Positions 35,401 to 47,000 are shown, numbered from the stretch's first letter. The stretch: DNA of 64,000 nt from Steromphala cineraria (GCA_916613615.1 OU744730.1:7894406-7958405), one strand, 5' to 3'. Translations and numbers: made by a program. Notes: a model not told the origin generated them from the letters alone.

Positions 35401-36310
35401 AGACTTTAGGTTGGAATTTACCAGAAGTTTTACCAATGCAATTTTGTGATATTCTGATGAGTTCACAGGAGAGGTTGTGATTTGATTCTTCAATATCTGT
35501 AGATAAAAGATCAGGAGTGATTTCAATACTGCATTGTCTAGAAAAAGCATCCCAGTCTGCCGATCTAAACTTCCAACGTGGAACACAGCTTTTACAAGAT
35601 CTTAATGGACTGAACTGCACTTCAGAATATACTGGAAAGTGGTCACTTCCAAGAGAGTCTTCACTGTAAACATCCCAATCACATTTAGCAGATAAAACAG
35701 ATGATACTAAAGTAAGATCGAGTACGGAATATGTTAAATTCCCATGGTTAATACGAGTTGCCTTGCCAGTATTGAGAACAACTAGATCTGCCTCGTCAAG
35801 AAAAGCCTCAATGACTGACCCAGCAAGATCGGTCTTCTTACAACCCCACATCTCATGTTGGCTGTTGAAATCACCACAGATAAAGACTGGACCATTTATG
35901 CCCCTCGTCATTTTACAATAATCACCAAGAGAAGCTGAACCATTGCTGTAAACATTGACGATGGTAAGAGCTAGTTTATCATCATTGAAAATTTCAACAG
36001 CATTTGCCTCAAATTTAAGTTTAGGAAGAACATGTTCTTTGAATGTGAGCTCAGTCTTGACGAAAATGGCACATCCGCCTCTGCGTGGGCTGGTTGTGGT
36101 AGGATCAAAGGTAACCCGGTCCTGACGGAAGCTGACATATCCGTTTATTCTGAACTGACAATCTGGCCATAGAAAAGTTTCTTGGACACAGATTATATCA
36201 GGTAAAGTATTAAGTGTACCTATATGCTCCTTCAACTGTGGACCATGAGCTACCAAACTCTGTGCATTCCACTGCAATATACTGAGGACAACAAGTGCTG
36301 TCTCCATCAT
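32486..36310 (-). CDS. LINE ORF2: AP endonuclease, reverse transcriptase, RNase H
   Basis: 1274 residues that nick the target, copy the RNA and remove RNA from the hybrid. The endonuclease (~10-230) shows LQWNAQSL, CVQETFLW, FICGDFNSQ and SDHFPVYSEV. RT (~490-770) shows SYRPIALTSNLCKIMERLV, SGFRKNRSCTDQ, FLDIEKAYDMLW, GTPQGSVISPLLFNIMIND, catalytic QFADDGALW and KFLGVYFDSKLTW. RNase H (~1010-1140) has the D-E-D-H set: YTDASKD, FAAELTAIL, FTDSLAAVQAM, VPAHVGLSGNERADQLAK. The C-terminal CQGCAGNCPETVFHFLIEC is a zinc-like motif. The start ATG overlaps the ORF1 stop as ATGA, implying termination-reinitiation. No frameshift or stop. Confidence 0.95.
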   Translation of the reverse strand: MMETALVVLSILQWNAQSLVAHGPQLKEHIGTLNTLPDIICVQETFLWPDCQFRINGYVSFRQDRVTFDPTTTSPRRGGCAIFVKTELTFKEHVLPKLKFEANAVEIFNDDKLALTIVNVYSNGSASLGDYCKMTRGINGPVFICGDFNSQHEMWGCKKTDLAGSVIEAFLDEADLVVLNTGKATRINHGNLTYSVLDLTLVSSVLSAKCDWDVYSEDSLGSDHFPVYSEVQFSPLRSCKSCVPRWKFRSADWDAFSRQCSIEITPDLLSTDIEESNHNLSCELIRISQNCIGKTSGKFQPKVSQYWWNMVCEKAKQDRQKAYNKVCRTSLPADLEAFRKQRAEFQRIVRRVKRASWRSYISTINRNTRLSAVWSKVKRISGTKRNNIPVLGAHGEAVTNTEKAELLAQQFENTSSLDNFPLDFRKTVTIVTKKFELAIEAAKDEPCLTLDMPFSLIELKKAISKGKNTSPGADELCYEHFKHMPDSSLELVKDVINQSWLSGKIPKVWTEAVVIPIPKPGKDSSAPSSYRPIALTSNLCKIMERLVSNRISFHMESNQLLTRLQSGFRKNRSCTDQHIRLQTEAQKAIGNQEYMMCVFLDIEKAYDMLWRHGLLFKLQSLGVTGRMLTWINSFLSNRTIRVRIGQDLSGIHVIENGTPQGSVISPLLFNIMINDIFDALPVNTDASQFADDGALWRRFGNLEFVHQSIQAGLDSVFQWCSRWGFKISISKSVAMIFTRRKTDPQLFLTIGDQSINFVPNFKFLGVYFDSKLTWARHISYLSAKCSKALNLLKCVSATKWGADKSSLLLLYKALVYSRLDYGSVAFMNAAKSHLVKLDRVQSKALRICTGAFPTTPIAAMQVECSEPPLKYCRQKSALKTYLSLASLTDYHSAKDVLNDCTEYVMCDWSHGKLPFGLAVKQYASQCKILDIKLNASFNLPKSSPWCLKQSSVNANLASMVDKQMNPVIIKAIAEDFINSNYSGFSHIYTDASKDPVSGRVGAALYVPSLDIYEVYRLHDQLSIFAAELTAILKALLWVKNHDHESIIFTDSLAAVQAMQSGVQGQRSDILYDIFYLDTFLNTIYISCDIVWVPAHVGLSGNERADQLAKSALTKAQVNVLDYLPIPKDYFTVIHKAICQLWQSDWDHGTNARHMYNLCPKVTKHVKIPRQKRRDEVVLTRLRLGHCGLNAYKHILDKDKSPMCQGCAGNCPETVFHFLIECEGYIIHRQELIEVVSSRSSTFDLRSILRENLLYGDIQRALLDYVCNTGKYDCI

Positions 36311-37569
36311 GACTTGTGAGTGGAGAATGACTTAAAAGTGTCTTCATGTACATCAAGCTTTAAATGACATTTAGCAGCTTCCATTATTTTGCTTATCTGG
36401 TTATCTCTATTTGGGGAGTTGAAACATACAGTTAGCACTTCCAATAGAAAAGTGACCAGTTTCTCTGAGCTGATTCCTGAATTGTTGGATGAAGTTGCCA
36501 GAGAGGAGTGAGATGGTGCCTTACCGTTTTGGTTTTGGTGTTCTGGGCCATGTTTAGCGCATTTACAATTGCATGATGTTCTACCAGATGGGGGAATCTC
36601 ATTGTTCTGTGGTGTTTGTATGATTTGGGTGTTGCTGACTGAAGATTGAGAACTATTCTCCACTACACTTGCATATGATGGGGCATTTTCCTTAACAATA
36701 TGCACTGCTTCTTTGTAGGAAATCTTATTTTCAACGCGTACACGTTGAACTTCTACAGCCTGCTTGTACTTGGGACAGCCCTTATATGCAGCACTATGGT
36801 TACCTCCACAGTTGGAGCACTTAAGATTGTCCTTTGAAGGACATTCCTGGTACGTGTGACTACCACTACAACGGGGGCAAATTTGTGACGAGCTATTGCA
36901 GTTTGTTGCGGTATGACCAAATCGTTGGCATTTATAGCACCTTAGGGCTGGGGGTACATACAGTCTTACTTTAAAGGATTCGTAGAACATTGCAATTCTC
37001 TCAGGGAGAGCTTGAGAGGAGAATGTTAGCAAAACGGAAGTGGTCACTTCCTTATCTTTACCCCTAAGGAGTCGTTTGGCTGCAGTTACCTTGAATGTCT
37101 TAAGTTCTGAAACAATGTCTTTCTCAGTGAGCTCTTTGTCAACGTTGTAAATAACCCCTCTGCTTTCTCTAAGGCTTTTTGGTATATGGGTCTTGATGTG
37201 CTTGCCACACAAACGTGTTAACCCCAGTGCTCTCTGCAACTGTGCTCTAGATTTGCACCGAAGTACAATGTCCCCCCTTTCCAGTTTCTTTAAACTTTCT
37301 ATGTCACCAACATTTTTCGGAATTTCTTTAGCGAGAGCTATGGCAGAAATAGACTTGAGATTCGAACGTGGATCGACAGATGAGAGTATGGCAATGAATT
37401 TCGTTTCTGGTTCTGAAATATCAGAATTATTGTCATCATCTAACTTTCGTTTTTGCCTTTTCGAAAGCATTGTTTTGAAATTCGTTTCATATTCAGCTTC
37501 TGTTGAGTATTCAACGACTTCATGTTGAGACCCACCCCAGTCCCTATCTTCGTCAGTATCAGAATGCAT
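36307..37569 (-). CDS. LINE ORF1: Gag-like protein with three zinc knuckles
   Basis: 420 residues. The N-terminus is acidic (MHSDTDEDRDWGGSQHEV) with a basic KRQKRKLDDD patch. The middle region (RVKLxVPPxLRC-type lead-in: RLYVPPALRCYKC) precedes three CCHC-like knuckles, CYKCQRFGHTATNC, CPRCSGSHTYQEC and CSNCGGNHSAAYKGC, at about residues 212-268. These bind element RNA in the RNP. A serine/asparagine-rich tail follows. The frame is intact and ends in the ATGA overlap with ORF2, so the two are translated from one transcript. No coiled coil is evident by eye. Confidence 0.92.
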   Translation of the reverse strand: MHSDTDEDRDWGGSQHEVVEYSTEAEYETNFKTMLSKRQKRKLDDDNNSDISEPETKFIAILSSVDPRSNLKSISAIALAKEIPKNVGDIESLKKLERGDIVLRCKSRAQLQRALGLTRLCGKHIKTHIPKSLRESRGVIYNVDKELTEKDIVSELKTFKVTAAKRLLRGKDKEVTTSVLLTFSSQALPERIAMFYESFKVRLYVPPALRCYKCQRFGHTATNCNSSSQICPRCSGSHTYQECPSKDNLKCSNCGGNHSAAYKGCPKYKQAVEVQRVRVENKISYKEAVHIVKENAPSYASVVENSSQSSVSNTQIIQTPQNNEIPPSGRTSCNCKCAKHGPEHQNQNGKAPSHSSLATSSNNSGISSEKLVTFLLEVLTVCFNSPNRDNQISKIMEAAKCHLKLDVHEDTFKSFSTHKS

Positions 37570-37977
37570 ACTACGAATGCTACTTAGCTATGATGACGTA
37601 ACGTCTCCGCGAAGCAGTGTTTGCGTAACAGCAATCAAGAGAGCTATCCGCGAAGCAGATATTAGGCAACAGAACAATGACCACTCAGGCCCTCAATCAA
37701 GGACCCAAGCTGACCCAAGCGCACTTAGCCTGCGTGCTAATAAGGTCAAGTACACACACACCCAATTACAGAAATTTACATTATTTATTGTATCGTAAAA
37801 CAAATAATGCAAGAAATGTAAATACAACAAAGTTGTTGTAAGAGTGATAATCAACCAAAGTTGATAAGAGTATTTGCAATACCAAATCGAAGTAAAGCAG
37901 ATACAGATAATATTTAGCACAGTGACTGAGAGCAAACGAAACAGGTCTTTACTCGTCAGCGAACCAAGCTAAAACCC
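37570..37977 (-). promoter_or_regulatory. 5'UTR / internal promoter region of the LINE
   Basis: 408 bp between the 5' border (next to the TSD at 37978) and the ORF1 start. Being full-length, it should contain the internal promoter such elements use, but no core motif was identified by eye. ORFs seen in it are not conserved-looking. Confidence 0.4.
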
Positions 37978-38578
37978 AAAAGGGTAATGTTGACAATGAA
38001 GAGTTATCTCCCCTGAATGTTAATTTTCATTGATGTGGCTAAATTGAATGTGAATATCTCTGTTTTCCCTTGGTGACATATTTTATTTTTTTTAAATCTT
38101 ATTCTAGTGTGTATTAACTATAAAATATATAATTTTCCAAAAAATCTTAATACGAGAAATCAATTTTTTTCATAAAAGAATAATATTTTACAAAAATAAT
38201 CATACCAAAGAAAAAGGTTATTTGTATGAATTTACTTCATATTATTTTCAAGTTCCTTTTTTTCTGACTTATTTTATTTCCATACTGCAATGCCTTAATA
38301 GAAAAACATTTAAATAACAATTATATTCAAAAGTTATCTTGAAAAGGAGTTTTTAAATTACTGTATTTTCATCATTGGGTGCCCTAACGGATGGGCCCTT
38401 TTTCGAACAAAAACTGTGGTGACATGGTATTTTTATGACACAATTTGATTCAAGACATATTTTTCAACAAAATAAAACCAAATTTAGCTATTTCTTAATA
38501 CCTCAATATTTTGTATCCAACCTCCTTAATGCTCATTATTGCTGTACCTTAAACATTCATGAAATATTAAACAGGGTA

Positions 38579-38664
38579 CAGTCGAACCTCGTTTATCCGG
38601 ACAACTTCGTTACAACTGAAAATCGTCCGGATAGCGAGTCATCCGGTTATCTGAATCACAAGAA
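38579..38664. mobile_element. pogo/Tigger-like terminal repeat, unit 2
   Basis: Copy of 29630-29715: TA then CAGTCGAACCTCGTTTATCC and repeated TCCGG motifs. A possible opposite end is at about 39845-39965, where the complement reads CTCAATTACCCGGAC and more CCGGAC/TTATCCGG motifs. The body between has been replaced by other repeats. Confidence 0.45.
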
Positions 38665-39651
38665 AAAACGAAATTGCTTGGCCTATCATGAAAGTTTATT
38701 TCATTCAAATTTAACAATGTTATATCATACATCAGTAATAAATAATGATACAAGCTTATGTGATACACGAAACATAGTCCGTCACCTTACAGAAAATCTG
38801 TGATCACAGTTTGCTTCTGTTTTATATCAGGTATTTTCACAACTGACAAGTTCTTCTGTCAATCAATTCTTTATTTCAGTATGTAGGCCATCGGGCCAAT
38901 ATACATATTTTCATTTATCATCATAAACAAATATTTACACGCCCACATGCATGTTTTTACATGTTCAATTATGTACATAAGTAGATATATAATATAAAAT
39001 GGTACATCAAATAAAGAGTGTATTAAACTATAATCAAATAATATAATTTAGTTTTATATTGTTATCATTCTTGTAATAATTTGCATCTTCGTTCGTATGC
39101 GTTCATTTTCATACAACTTGCCGCATCTAAAATATAATCCTCAAATTTTGCTACCGCATTATCAATATCTAAGTTTATTTCATTCAAATTTAACAATGTT
39201 ATATTATACATCAACAATAAATAATAATACAAGCTTAAGTGATACACGAAACATAGTCCGTCACCTTACAGAAAATCTGTGATCGTTGTTGTTGGGTTGG
39301 AGTTTAACGTCTTCTTTCACCTACCGGTGATGTCGCCGACGTGGGGTCTATGCCTTAGTTATTTCCAAAAAAAGGGGGCATGAAATTAAGAAAAGGGCAT
39401 AGAGACCCAAGTAAAGTTTAAAAAAGTTCTAAAGTGGTTAAAAAATAAATATAATTAAGTAAAGTCAACAAATGTTCTAAAATGGTTAAAAATAAATATG
39501 ATTTATTAAGAATTTGGAATAGAGTGGGAGGGGGGGGGGGATGATTTTATGAATTGAAAATAAATAAATAGTTGTGTGACATGGCGTGGTACCTGAAAGA
39601 GATAGAAAGAAAATATTGTGTATGGGAAATTAAATTGAGGTAAAATGCTTT

Positions 39652-40669
39652 AAAGTAGTATTTGAAATGGGATTGTTAGTTGTGATAAAATTGTAGTTGA
39701 ATATTTGTGATTGAATTGTATTTATGGTTAATTAAAATATGTGATGGACCAGCTCATTGTTCAATTAACTTCAAAGTGTGAACGAGGGGATTGTCAATTA
39801 GCTTAACGAGTCCTGTGTAAGACAGAATTGGTTGTGAGCTTGCTCAGCCATAGCGTGTCGTTTCCGGATAACTGAATCAGATTCCAGTGCAAATGTACAG
39901 ATATGGTTTGAAAAAAACGGCGTCCGGGTCCGGGAGCACGAGGTCCGGGTAATTGAGTTCATTTTCTTCTGTAATAATGTTTATATGATTTCGTAATTAC
40001 TTTAAGAATATAACACGACCACCACTGAATTTTGATGACTAATTTTACATGTCTACATCCCTAAGCAACTTTGTCCTTCGTTTTGACCTTAAACCGTAGC
40101 TGCTCTGAATAAAGTGCCTGTACCAATGCCAACGTTGTCGTTATTTACTGATAAGAAAAATACAGCTTTGATAATGGTGAAACATAAAGTTAATCTAAAT
40201 CATCTAAAATTAAAAATCCATTTTACATTTCGTCAAAATGTTTGTTAAGAGAATCTTAATCATTTAAAATTAAAAATTCATTTTGTTAAAAAGTTGATAT
40301 CGTCTGCACCAATTTAAGTTCATCACAACAGCTTTTCATGTCGTGAATGTTATGATACAAATGATATCCTAATAAACTAACGAAAATACTTTGTAAAAGG
40401 TTAACTTTGCTTAAAAATATTCTCCCAATCCCTTTAATTATTGAAGTACATACGTTTAGATAAAATATAACGGTATCTACGGTATGGACATGACTTTGTA
40501 GTGACAGACAAATGTAAATGAGAACTGTTTGTCATTTGACTCCCAGCAGTGGCTGTATCCTCAGAGCGATCTGTACATGAGTTCAAGATAAGAAATTTTA
40601 TTTGTATTATTATTTTGGCTTTATTCATTTTTAATAAGGAAAACAGCTGATAAAACGTTTAATATCATC
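39652..40669. other. Third partial tandem unit, then intergenic lead into the cadherin gene
   Basis: 39652-39745 repeats the start of the 3.2 kb unit. 39845-39965 holds TCCGG-rich, pogo-like end sequence. 40190-40300 has a ~75-bp imperfect tandem repeat (ATCTAAAATTAAAAATCCATTT / ATTTAAAATTAAAAATTCATTT). No promoter element of the cadherin gene could be recognised with confidence. Confidence 0.5.
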
Positions 40670-41018
40670 ATGACATCACCCACAGCTGCAACATACAAAC
40701 TCCTACTTATCCTTGTATGCATTGGAACCATTTGCAGCTTCAAATTTCAAGACACAAGAAAATCAAATTCATCATCTGAAGATCATCTTCAGCTTCATCG
40801 ACCTTTCAGTGAAAACACAAAAGGTACTGTATACTACCTAGCGGACTATTTCAAAGAGAAACAATCGTACAACCTAGTCTCGGCTACGGTAGATCTATTC
40901 GATGTGAACACATCTACTGGACGTGTTTCCTTGAAGAATGGACAAACTCTGGATTATGAGGATCCCTCACAGAGGAGCATTCAGTTGATCATTCTAGCAA
41001 AAGCTTTGGCATCTGGAG
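40670..41018 (+). CDS. Cadherin exon 1: signal peptide and EC1 (first part)
   Basis: ATG with A at -3. The signal peptide is MTSPTAATYKLLLILVCIGT followed by ICSF. The mature start KFQDTRKSNSSS leads into FSENTKGTVYYL and the LDYEDPSQRS motif of EC1. It ends GCATCTGGAG|GTGAGA with 1 nt overhang. An upstream non-coding exon cannot be excluded. Confidence 0.85.
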
Positions 41019-44000
41019 GTGAGATCTCATTCAGACTTAAATTCATAGTTATTAATGTCAGATTTAAAGTTCAAAACACTTTAAAGGGACAGTAGCACGT
41101 TTTTTTGATAATTTGATTTTAAGATTTTCACTGATAATTGTACGTTAATGTTAAATGTATTATTTTGACAGTGTCAAAAATTTCATTACACAAGCAAATC
41201 ATCAATAGTTAAAAGACAAAGTATCAAGATTCACATAAAATTCATTGGCGGCCTTTTGAAGAGAACACCTTTAATTCATTTTTTGTAAGAAAAAGGAATC
41301 GCATGGCTAAATTTTACACTATTTATTTGAATTATTACTGCTCCATTTGGTTTAAATACATTGTCTTTCAATTGGAATCATTAATTTTCATCTTCCTGAA
41401 ATCACCTTATATTCCCCCTAAAAACGTGCTACTGCCCCTTTAATACCTACGAGAGCAGCCATTTCCGGGTTCATATGTTTCGTTATAAATAATGCTTGGG
41501 CGTCATATGGTTACCTATAACGTTGAGTTCTATTAGCTCCAATGGCGGCTAGTCTGCTAATGCTGAGATGTAAATCTGGAGCATTTAAAAAATTTTCTTG
41601 ACTAGGGTTAAACAGAAAATCATATTCGTGTCCATGTCACACTGTTTACGACATGCTAAAGTGAAAGCATATCCCTCGCTTTCGCTCGGGAATATTTAGA
41701 TTTACTTGTTGTAAACAAAGTAGGACACGGACATTCAAATAATCCTCAAGCTACATAATTTATATATGTTATTTATAAAGGATACATTACGAGCAATCTA
41801 AGAAGGGAATTTATAATTTCATATATAGGATACATATAATATTGAAGATTATGACATTAGGCTACCATTTATAATATCTGATAATATAATTTGAATATCG
41901 GCTGCGTCAATTTATTTCACCTTATGTATGCACTTCAATTAAACATTCTTTGCTTTTTAATCATACTTAGTTATGTTATCTTTATAACAGCATTGACAAG
42001 GATCTCCCTAACAATACTTGTCACTGATGAAAATGATGAAGTCCCATACTTCAAGAACAGACCCTCCCCCTTCCTCGCTACTGTAGGACCACACACTCCA
42101 GCCAATCAGCAAGTCTATGAGCTATATGCATTTGATCCTGACACGGACTCAAATATAACATACAGCATTGACGCAGGCTAGTATTTTATTTTTTCAATAT
42201 CACTATATCTATATCAACCCTTCCTGCTTTCAGCGGAGGGTTTTTCAGAATTCTGCCAAATTTATATTTATTTAATTCTACGGCCACCTTTACAATTTTC
42301 CAAATTCACCTTTGAAAAGTACCCTTAAACAGACAAAATAACAATTTTCGCATTTTTTAGAGCTGGCAGCAATTGGTACGGCTTTTTTAAAAGAAAATTA
42401 AGTTAACTAGTTATGAAAAACAGAGAATTCCTTAAAGGGACCAAACCTTAAAGTCGTACCTCGCCGCATTTTGGTGACTTTCTCGCTATGAGGCAAGCAG
42501 TTACAAAAACTATCACAGGATATAAGCAAACAGAGACACCAATATATATGCTTAAAATAAACACCAATTAATAATATTCAATGTGTCTCCAAATGATATT
42601 TCGATCCATGTATTTTGGTTGCAGGCTCGGAAAGCAGATTCATCATCCGAACTGAAACGGCCATTACCCCTGAAGGCCAGGTCAAGGTCGGAACTATTTT
42701 CACTCAAGGTCAAGGTCGATTTGAAGAAAATCGGGAATATCTGTTGACATGCAGTGCAACCGACAACGGAGCCAGCCCAGTACAGACAACATTTGCAGCT
42801 GTTCATGTAAGAGTTGGGTTTAGACCTCCTCAATTATTTGAAACAACCTTCAGAGCATATGTGAGAGAAAACAACGGAATTGATCAAACGTAAGTAAATT
42901 TGGTTTGGAAAATGAGGAAATATTTTGAAAAATAAAGAAAATGTGAAACACGAATGAAAAACGATTGAAGATTCAAAATTACAATACATTTCTACGACTT
43001 AAATACATTTGATATCTACAGATACATACAGAAATTCTGTTCATTCCCTTTGTAGTAATTATCGAGTGGCGCTAGTTTGTTATTGCCTATCCTGAGCGCA
43101 AAGCAAGAAATAATTGCTTGATGTGTTACGCAATCTTTAGTATCACTGTCCTTTTTTATCACTTAATTGGGGTTCCAAACACAGATATTCAGGAAATGTT
43201 TCAATATAATGTATGTCTTGTATTATGGTATATTGTATCAAATTATCATGGTTGGTTGCATTCATAATTAGAAAAAAACAAAAAAACAATAAGACGTTAG
43301 TTAAAACGATCAAAACTACAATCAATGTAGAGAATATGTTTACTGATGTCATGTACTTCTTGAAGAACTGATTCGATACCGTTCATTTGCGGTTTTCATT
43401 TTTGACATTTATAGGTGAATATGAAATATTTGTAAACAATCAGACACATGTTTTATCGGGTATGAATCGGCTTCGTTTTGATCAGCTGATGTTACATACG
43501 TTTTTTAAGTTCACAAATTTGTAAATGAATTTTAACACTTGTGTTCGTTGTTTGAATTCTACTGAAACTACCTTAATTTATGCATCGTAATGGAATGTGA
43601 CACTGAAACTACCTTAATCTATGCTTCGTTATGGAATGTATGTACAATGTATATATTTAACACTCCTCTATAAGGGTATGGGTCTTTTTATCTATATCAA
43701 TGTTCCATTTTCTCACCATTGAGCTGATTGTAGGCAATTTCGATTTGATTATATCCATATAGAAATCCTTACATCCCTTCGGGGCCTTATTTAGAAATAA
43801 CACATCAATGTGAAGAAAAGGTATATTGAGTTTGTTATTTATATTTTGTTAATGTCTTTGGGTATATTTTTACACAGAGTAAAAAACTTTAGATAAGGAA
43901 AACATAAGGTGATAGTGGATCGCCTTGTAAATAACTACTTTTAATTTTGAAAACAAATAGGTTTCAAATCCGTTTATTAGAAAAAAAATTGATAAAAAGT

Positions 44001-47000
44001 TTTACTAAAAAGTTAAAGGCTGTTGACGAGTTGATTAGATGAACGTGTCAATCAGGTTAGTCAGTTGTAAATCCTGATAGACCAGCCCGCCTGACCAGGA
44101 CCAGTTTTCATGTTCTTGAGGAAGAACCTTCTGGTATCAGAGTTCCCCTTCGAGACGATTTGATTCTTCTTTAAAATACCATTTGTAAAAACCTTTCGCT
44201 TCTTTACTTATGGTTTCACATGTTGAATTATTACATATTTTACTTTCTTAATTTCAAATGATATTTGATACTGAACTAGCAGCTATGGTAAAATAAACTG
44301 CAAAATGATGTTAAATTCAATTTGACCAAGCTCGTGCCCTAAATGCTTCAATAAAATGTTCTTAAACGTCTTTTTCAGATTAAACGACGAATTCAAAATA
44401 GAGGCCAAGTCCTTCCAAGAACACGCCTTATCATTCAAACTAAGAAGTTCAGACAACACATCATCCACCAGCTTCTCCATCGATGCTGACGGCACAATTA
44501 AAACACAACAGGTTCTTGATTACGAGTCTGTACCCAGAGAACAACGTCCTCCAATCTATGAACTCAACGTCTTCGCTAAAGAAGCTGTCACCAACCTTCA
44601 GAGCACTGCTAAGGTAAGTTATTTTGCAAAAAGGATATCTGAGCTAGTTTTAGAGACCCTCCGAATCACTCTCCCCTCGATCCTTTTGGAACTGTACCTC
44701 GGGAAAGCGTCCTCCCATTTATGAATTCGTCACTGAGGCCCTCACAAACCTGATACAATAGTTGCTTTACAAACACGTCATGTGCACATGTGCACATATT
44801 GAAAATATGTCAATTATTACGTTTCAACAATAAACATACCAGGCAAAGGAACATTTCTAAATAAGCATTCAAAAACTGCATGTCGATGAGGACGCGCGCA
44901 GAAGAAACACAGTGGGCCCAACTCTGAAACTGTCAGCATTATTAATCAGTGCTGATATGATCCATTCTGAAATAATGATATTTTTGGTATCAGTGTTTTA
45001 TGATTTACAAACTTGTTGTCAGTTAAGAGTGATTGAAATGATGATTTGGATAGGAAATAAATCTTACTGCAAATTATGTTAGGTAAAGAACAGGGAGGAA
45101 CTGTATAATGTTGAAAAAGCTGTGAGTCTATAAGGACCTGAAGATATTGAAAAGTGTGGGCCCTTTGAATAATTTTCCGTGTTTGGCCTACGGGTCTTTG
45201 CTTGTTTCATACACTGATTATTAAAATACCTCATGACCCTTTTAACAGATCAACTGAATTTAAAATGTTGAGTATTTCTTCCTTCTGTTTCAGCTGTTTA
45301 TCGAGGTTCTTGACGACAATGACAACATGCCAATATTTGACCTGTCTAGGTATTCCGCAACTCACCCTGAAGATCTAGCCATTGGAAAATCGGTTTTAAC
45401 CGGTAAGTTTATCTATTAAATCTACAGAGGAATGAAATTAATGATAATAAATGTCCCTACTTAAAACCAACATTTTCGGAAATGTGTTACTTCTCTGAGG
45501 GGCATTTTAGAAGCTACGTTGAGGAGGAACAAGTCTTAAGGACAGTCAACTCATTTGTTGCATGAAATCTTTTATTGTTAACTACTTCCTTAAAAAATAT
45601 TTTTAAGTAAATGCATTTGCATCAATTTGTTTAATGATCTGAAAAATTATATTATGGCATGCAAAAAAAAATGCAAAAGGAAAGAACTTTATCTAACCTT
45701 ATTAACATTGTATTACAGTGCAAGCAAAGGACGAAGATTCGGGCGTCAATGGAAAACTAATGTACACTGTGGATCATGAAAACTTTGCAGTGAACACATC
45801 AACTACCACATCACCAGACAGAATGACACAGTACCTTGGAATCATCTATGTTAAGAGGTAAGCATTAATAAACATCCTTGAACGATCTTTATCAATCAGT
45901 CAGTATTGATGAGGTTCCTTGGAACGATCTTTATCAATCAATCAGTATTGATGAGATTCCTTGGAACGATCTCTATAAATCAGTCAGAATTAATAAGATT
46001 CAATGGAACGATCTATGTAAATCAGTCAGTATTGATGAGATACCTTGGAACGATCTATATCAAACAGTCAGTATTAATAAGATTCCTTGGAACGATCTAT
46101 ATCAAACAGTCAGTATTAATAAGATTCATTGGAACGATCTATGTAAATCAGTAAGTATTGATGAGATTCCTTTGAACGATCTATATCAATCAGTCAGTAT
46201 TAATAAGATGCCTTGGAACGATCTATATCAAACAGTCAGTATTGATGAGATATCGTGGAACGATCTTTGTAAATCAGTCAGTATTGATGAGCTTCATTGA
46301 AACGATCTTTATCAATCAGTCAGTATTGATGAGATTCCTTGGAACGATCTATGTAAATCAGTCAGTATTGATGAGATACCTTGGAACGATCTTTATCAAT
46401 CAGTCAGTATTGATGAGATTCCTTGGAACGATCTACATCAAACAGTCAGTATTGATGAGATTCCTTGGAACGATCTTTATCAATCAGTCAGCATTGATGA
46501 GATTCCTTGGAACGATCTTTATCAATCAGTCAGTATTGATGAGATTCCTTGGAAGGATCTATGTTATTCAGTCAGTATTGATGAGATTCCTTGGAACGAT
46601 CTTTATAAATCCGTCAGTATTGATGAGATTCCTTGGAACGATCTTTATCAATCAGTCAGCATTGATGAGATTCTTTTGAACGATCTTTATCAATCAGTCA
46701 GTATTGATGAGGTTTCTTGGGACGATCTTTATCAATCAGTCAGTATTGATGAGATTCCTTGGAACGATCTATGTTATTCAGTCAGTATTGGTGAGATTCC
46801 TTTGAACGATCTTTATCAATCAGTCAGTATTGGTGAGATTCCTTGAAACGATCTTTATCAATTAGTCAGTATTGATGAGATTCCTTGGAACGATCTATGT
46901 AAATCAGTCAGCATTGATTAAATTCCTTGTGAGAATCTATATCAATCAGTCAGTATTGATGAGATTCTTTTGAACGATCTTTATCAATCAGTCAGCATTG

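Larger units (their letters stand above)
32366..37977 (-). mobile_element. Full-length I-superfamily LINE with RNase H
   Basis: 5612 bp on the minus strand with a perfect 12-bp TSD, AAAAGGGTAATG (32354-32365 and 37978-37989). Unit 1 preserves the empty site at 29030-29045 (CTAAAAAGGGTAATGTTGAC). The layout from 37977 leftward is a ~408 bp 5'UTR, ORF1 (37569-36307), ORF2 (36310-32486), a ~120 bp 3'UTR and a (CTAC)4 tail instead of poly(A). Both ORFs are open from start to stop, so the copy looks competent and young. RNase H plus CCHC ORF1 places it in the I/Nimb/LOA-type group; exact clade not determined. Confidence 0.92.
30821..39651. repeat. Tandem duplication unit 2 (~3.2 kb core plus 5.6 kb LINE)
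   Basis: Collinear with unit 1 (26740-30820) and nearly identical. It lacks the LINE fragment of unit 1 and the 120-bp segment, and is interrupted at 32366-37977 by a full-length LINE. A third, partial unit begins at 39652 and is cut at about 39745, where GTGATG joins GGACCAGCTCATTGTT, skipping ~210 bp relative to unit 1. Confidence 0.9.

Noticed and set aside
37577..37798. 73-codon ORF upstream of LINE ORF1
   Set aside because: It is on the opposite strand within the LINE 5'UTR and lacks recognisable features.
45878..46679. Two overlapping ORFs of 140 and 145 codons with repeated NDLYQSVSIDEIPW / FLGTIYVNQSVLM peptides
   Set aside because: They arise only because the 42-bp repeat unit is a multiple of three; they sit within an intron, have no start context or family match, and drift with the repeat.
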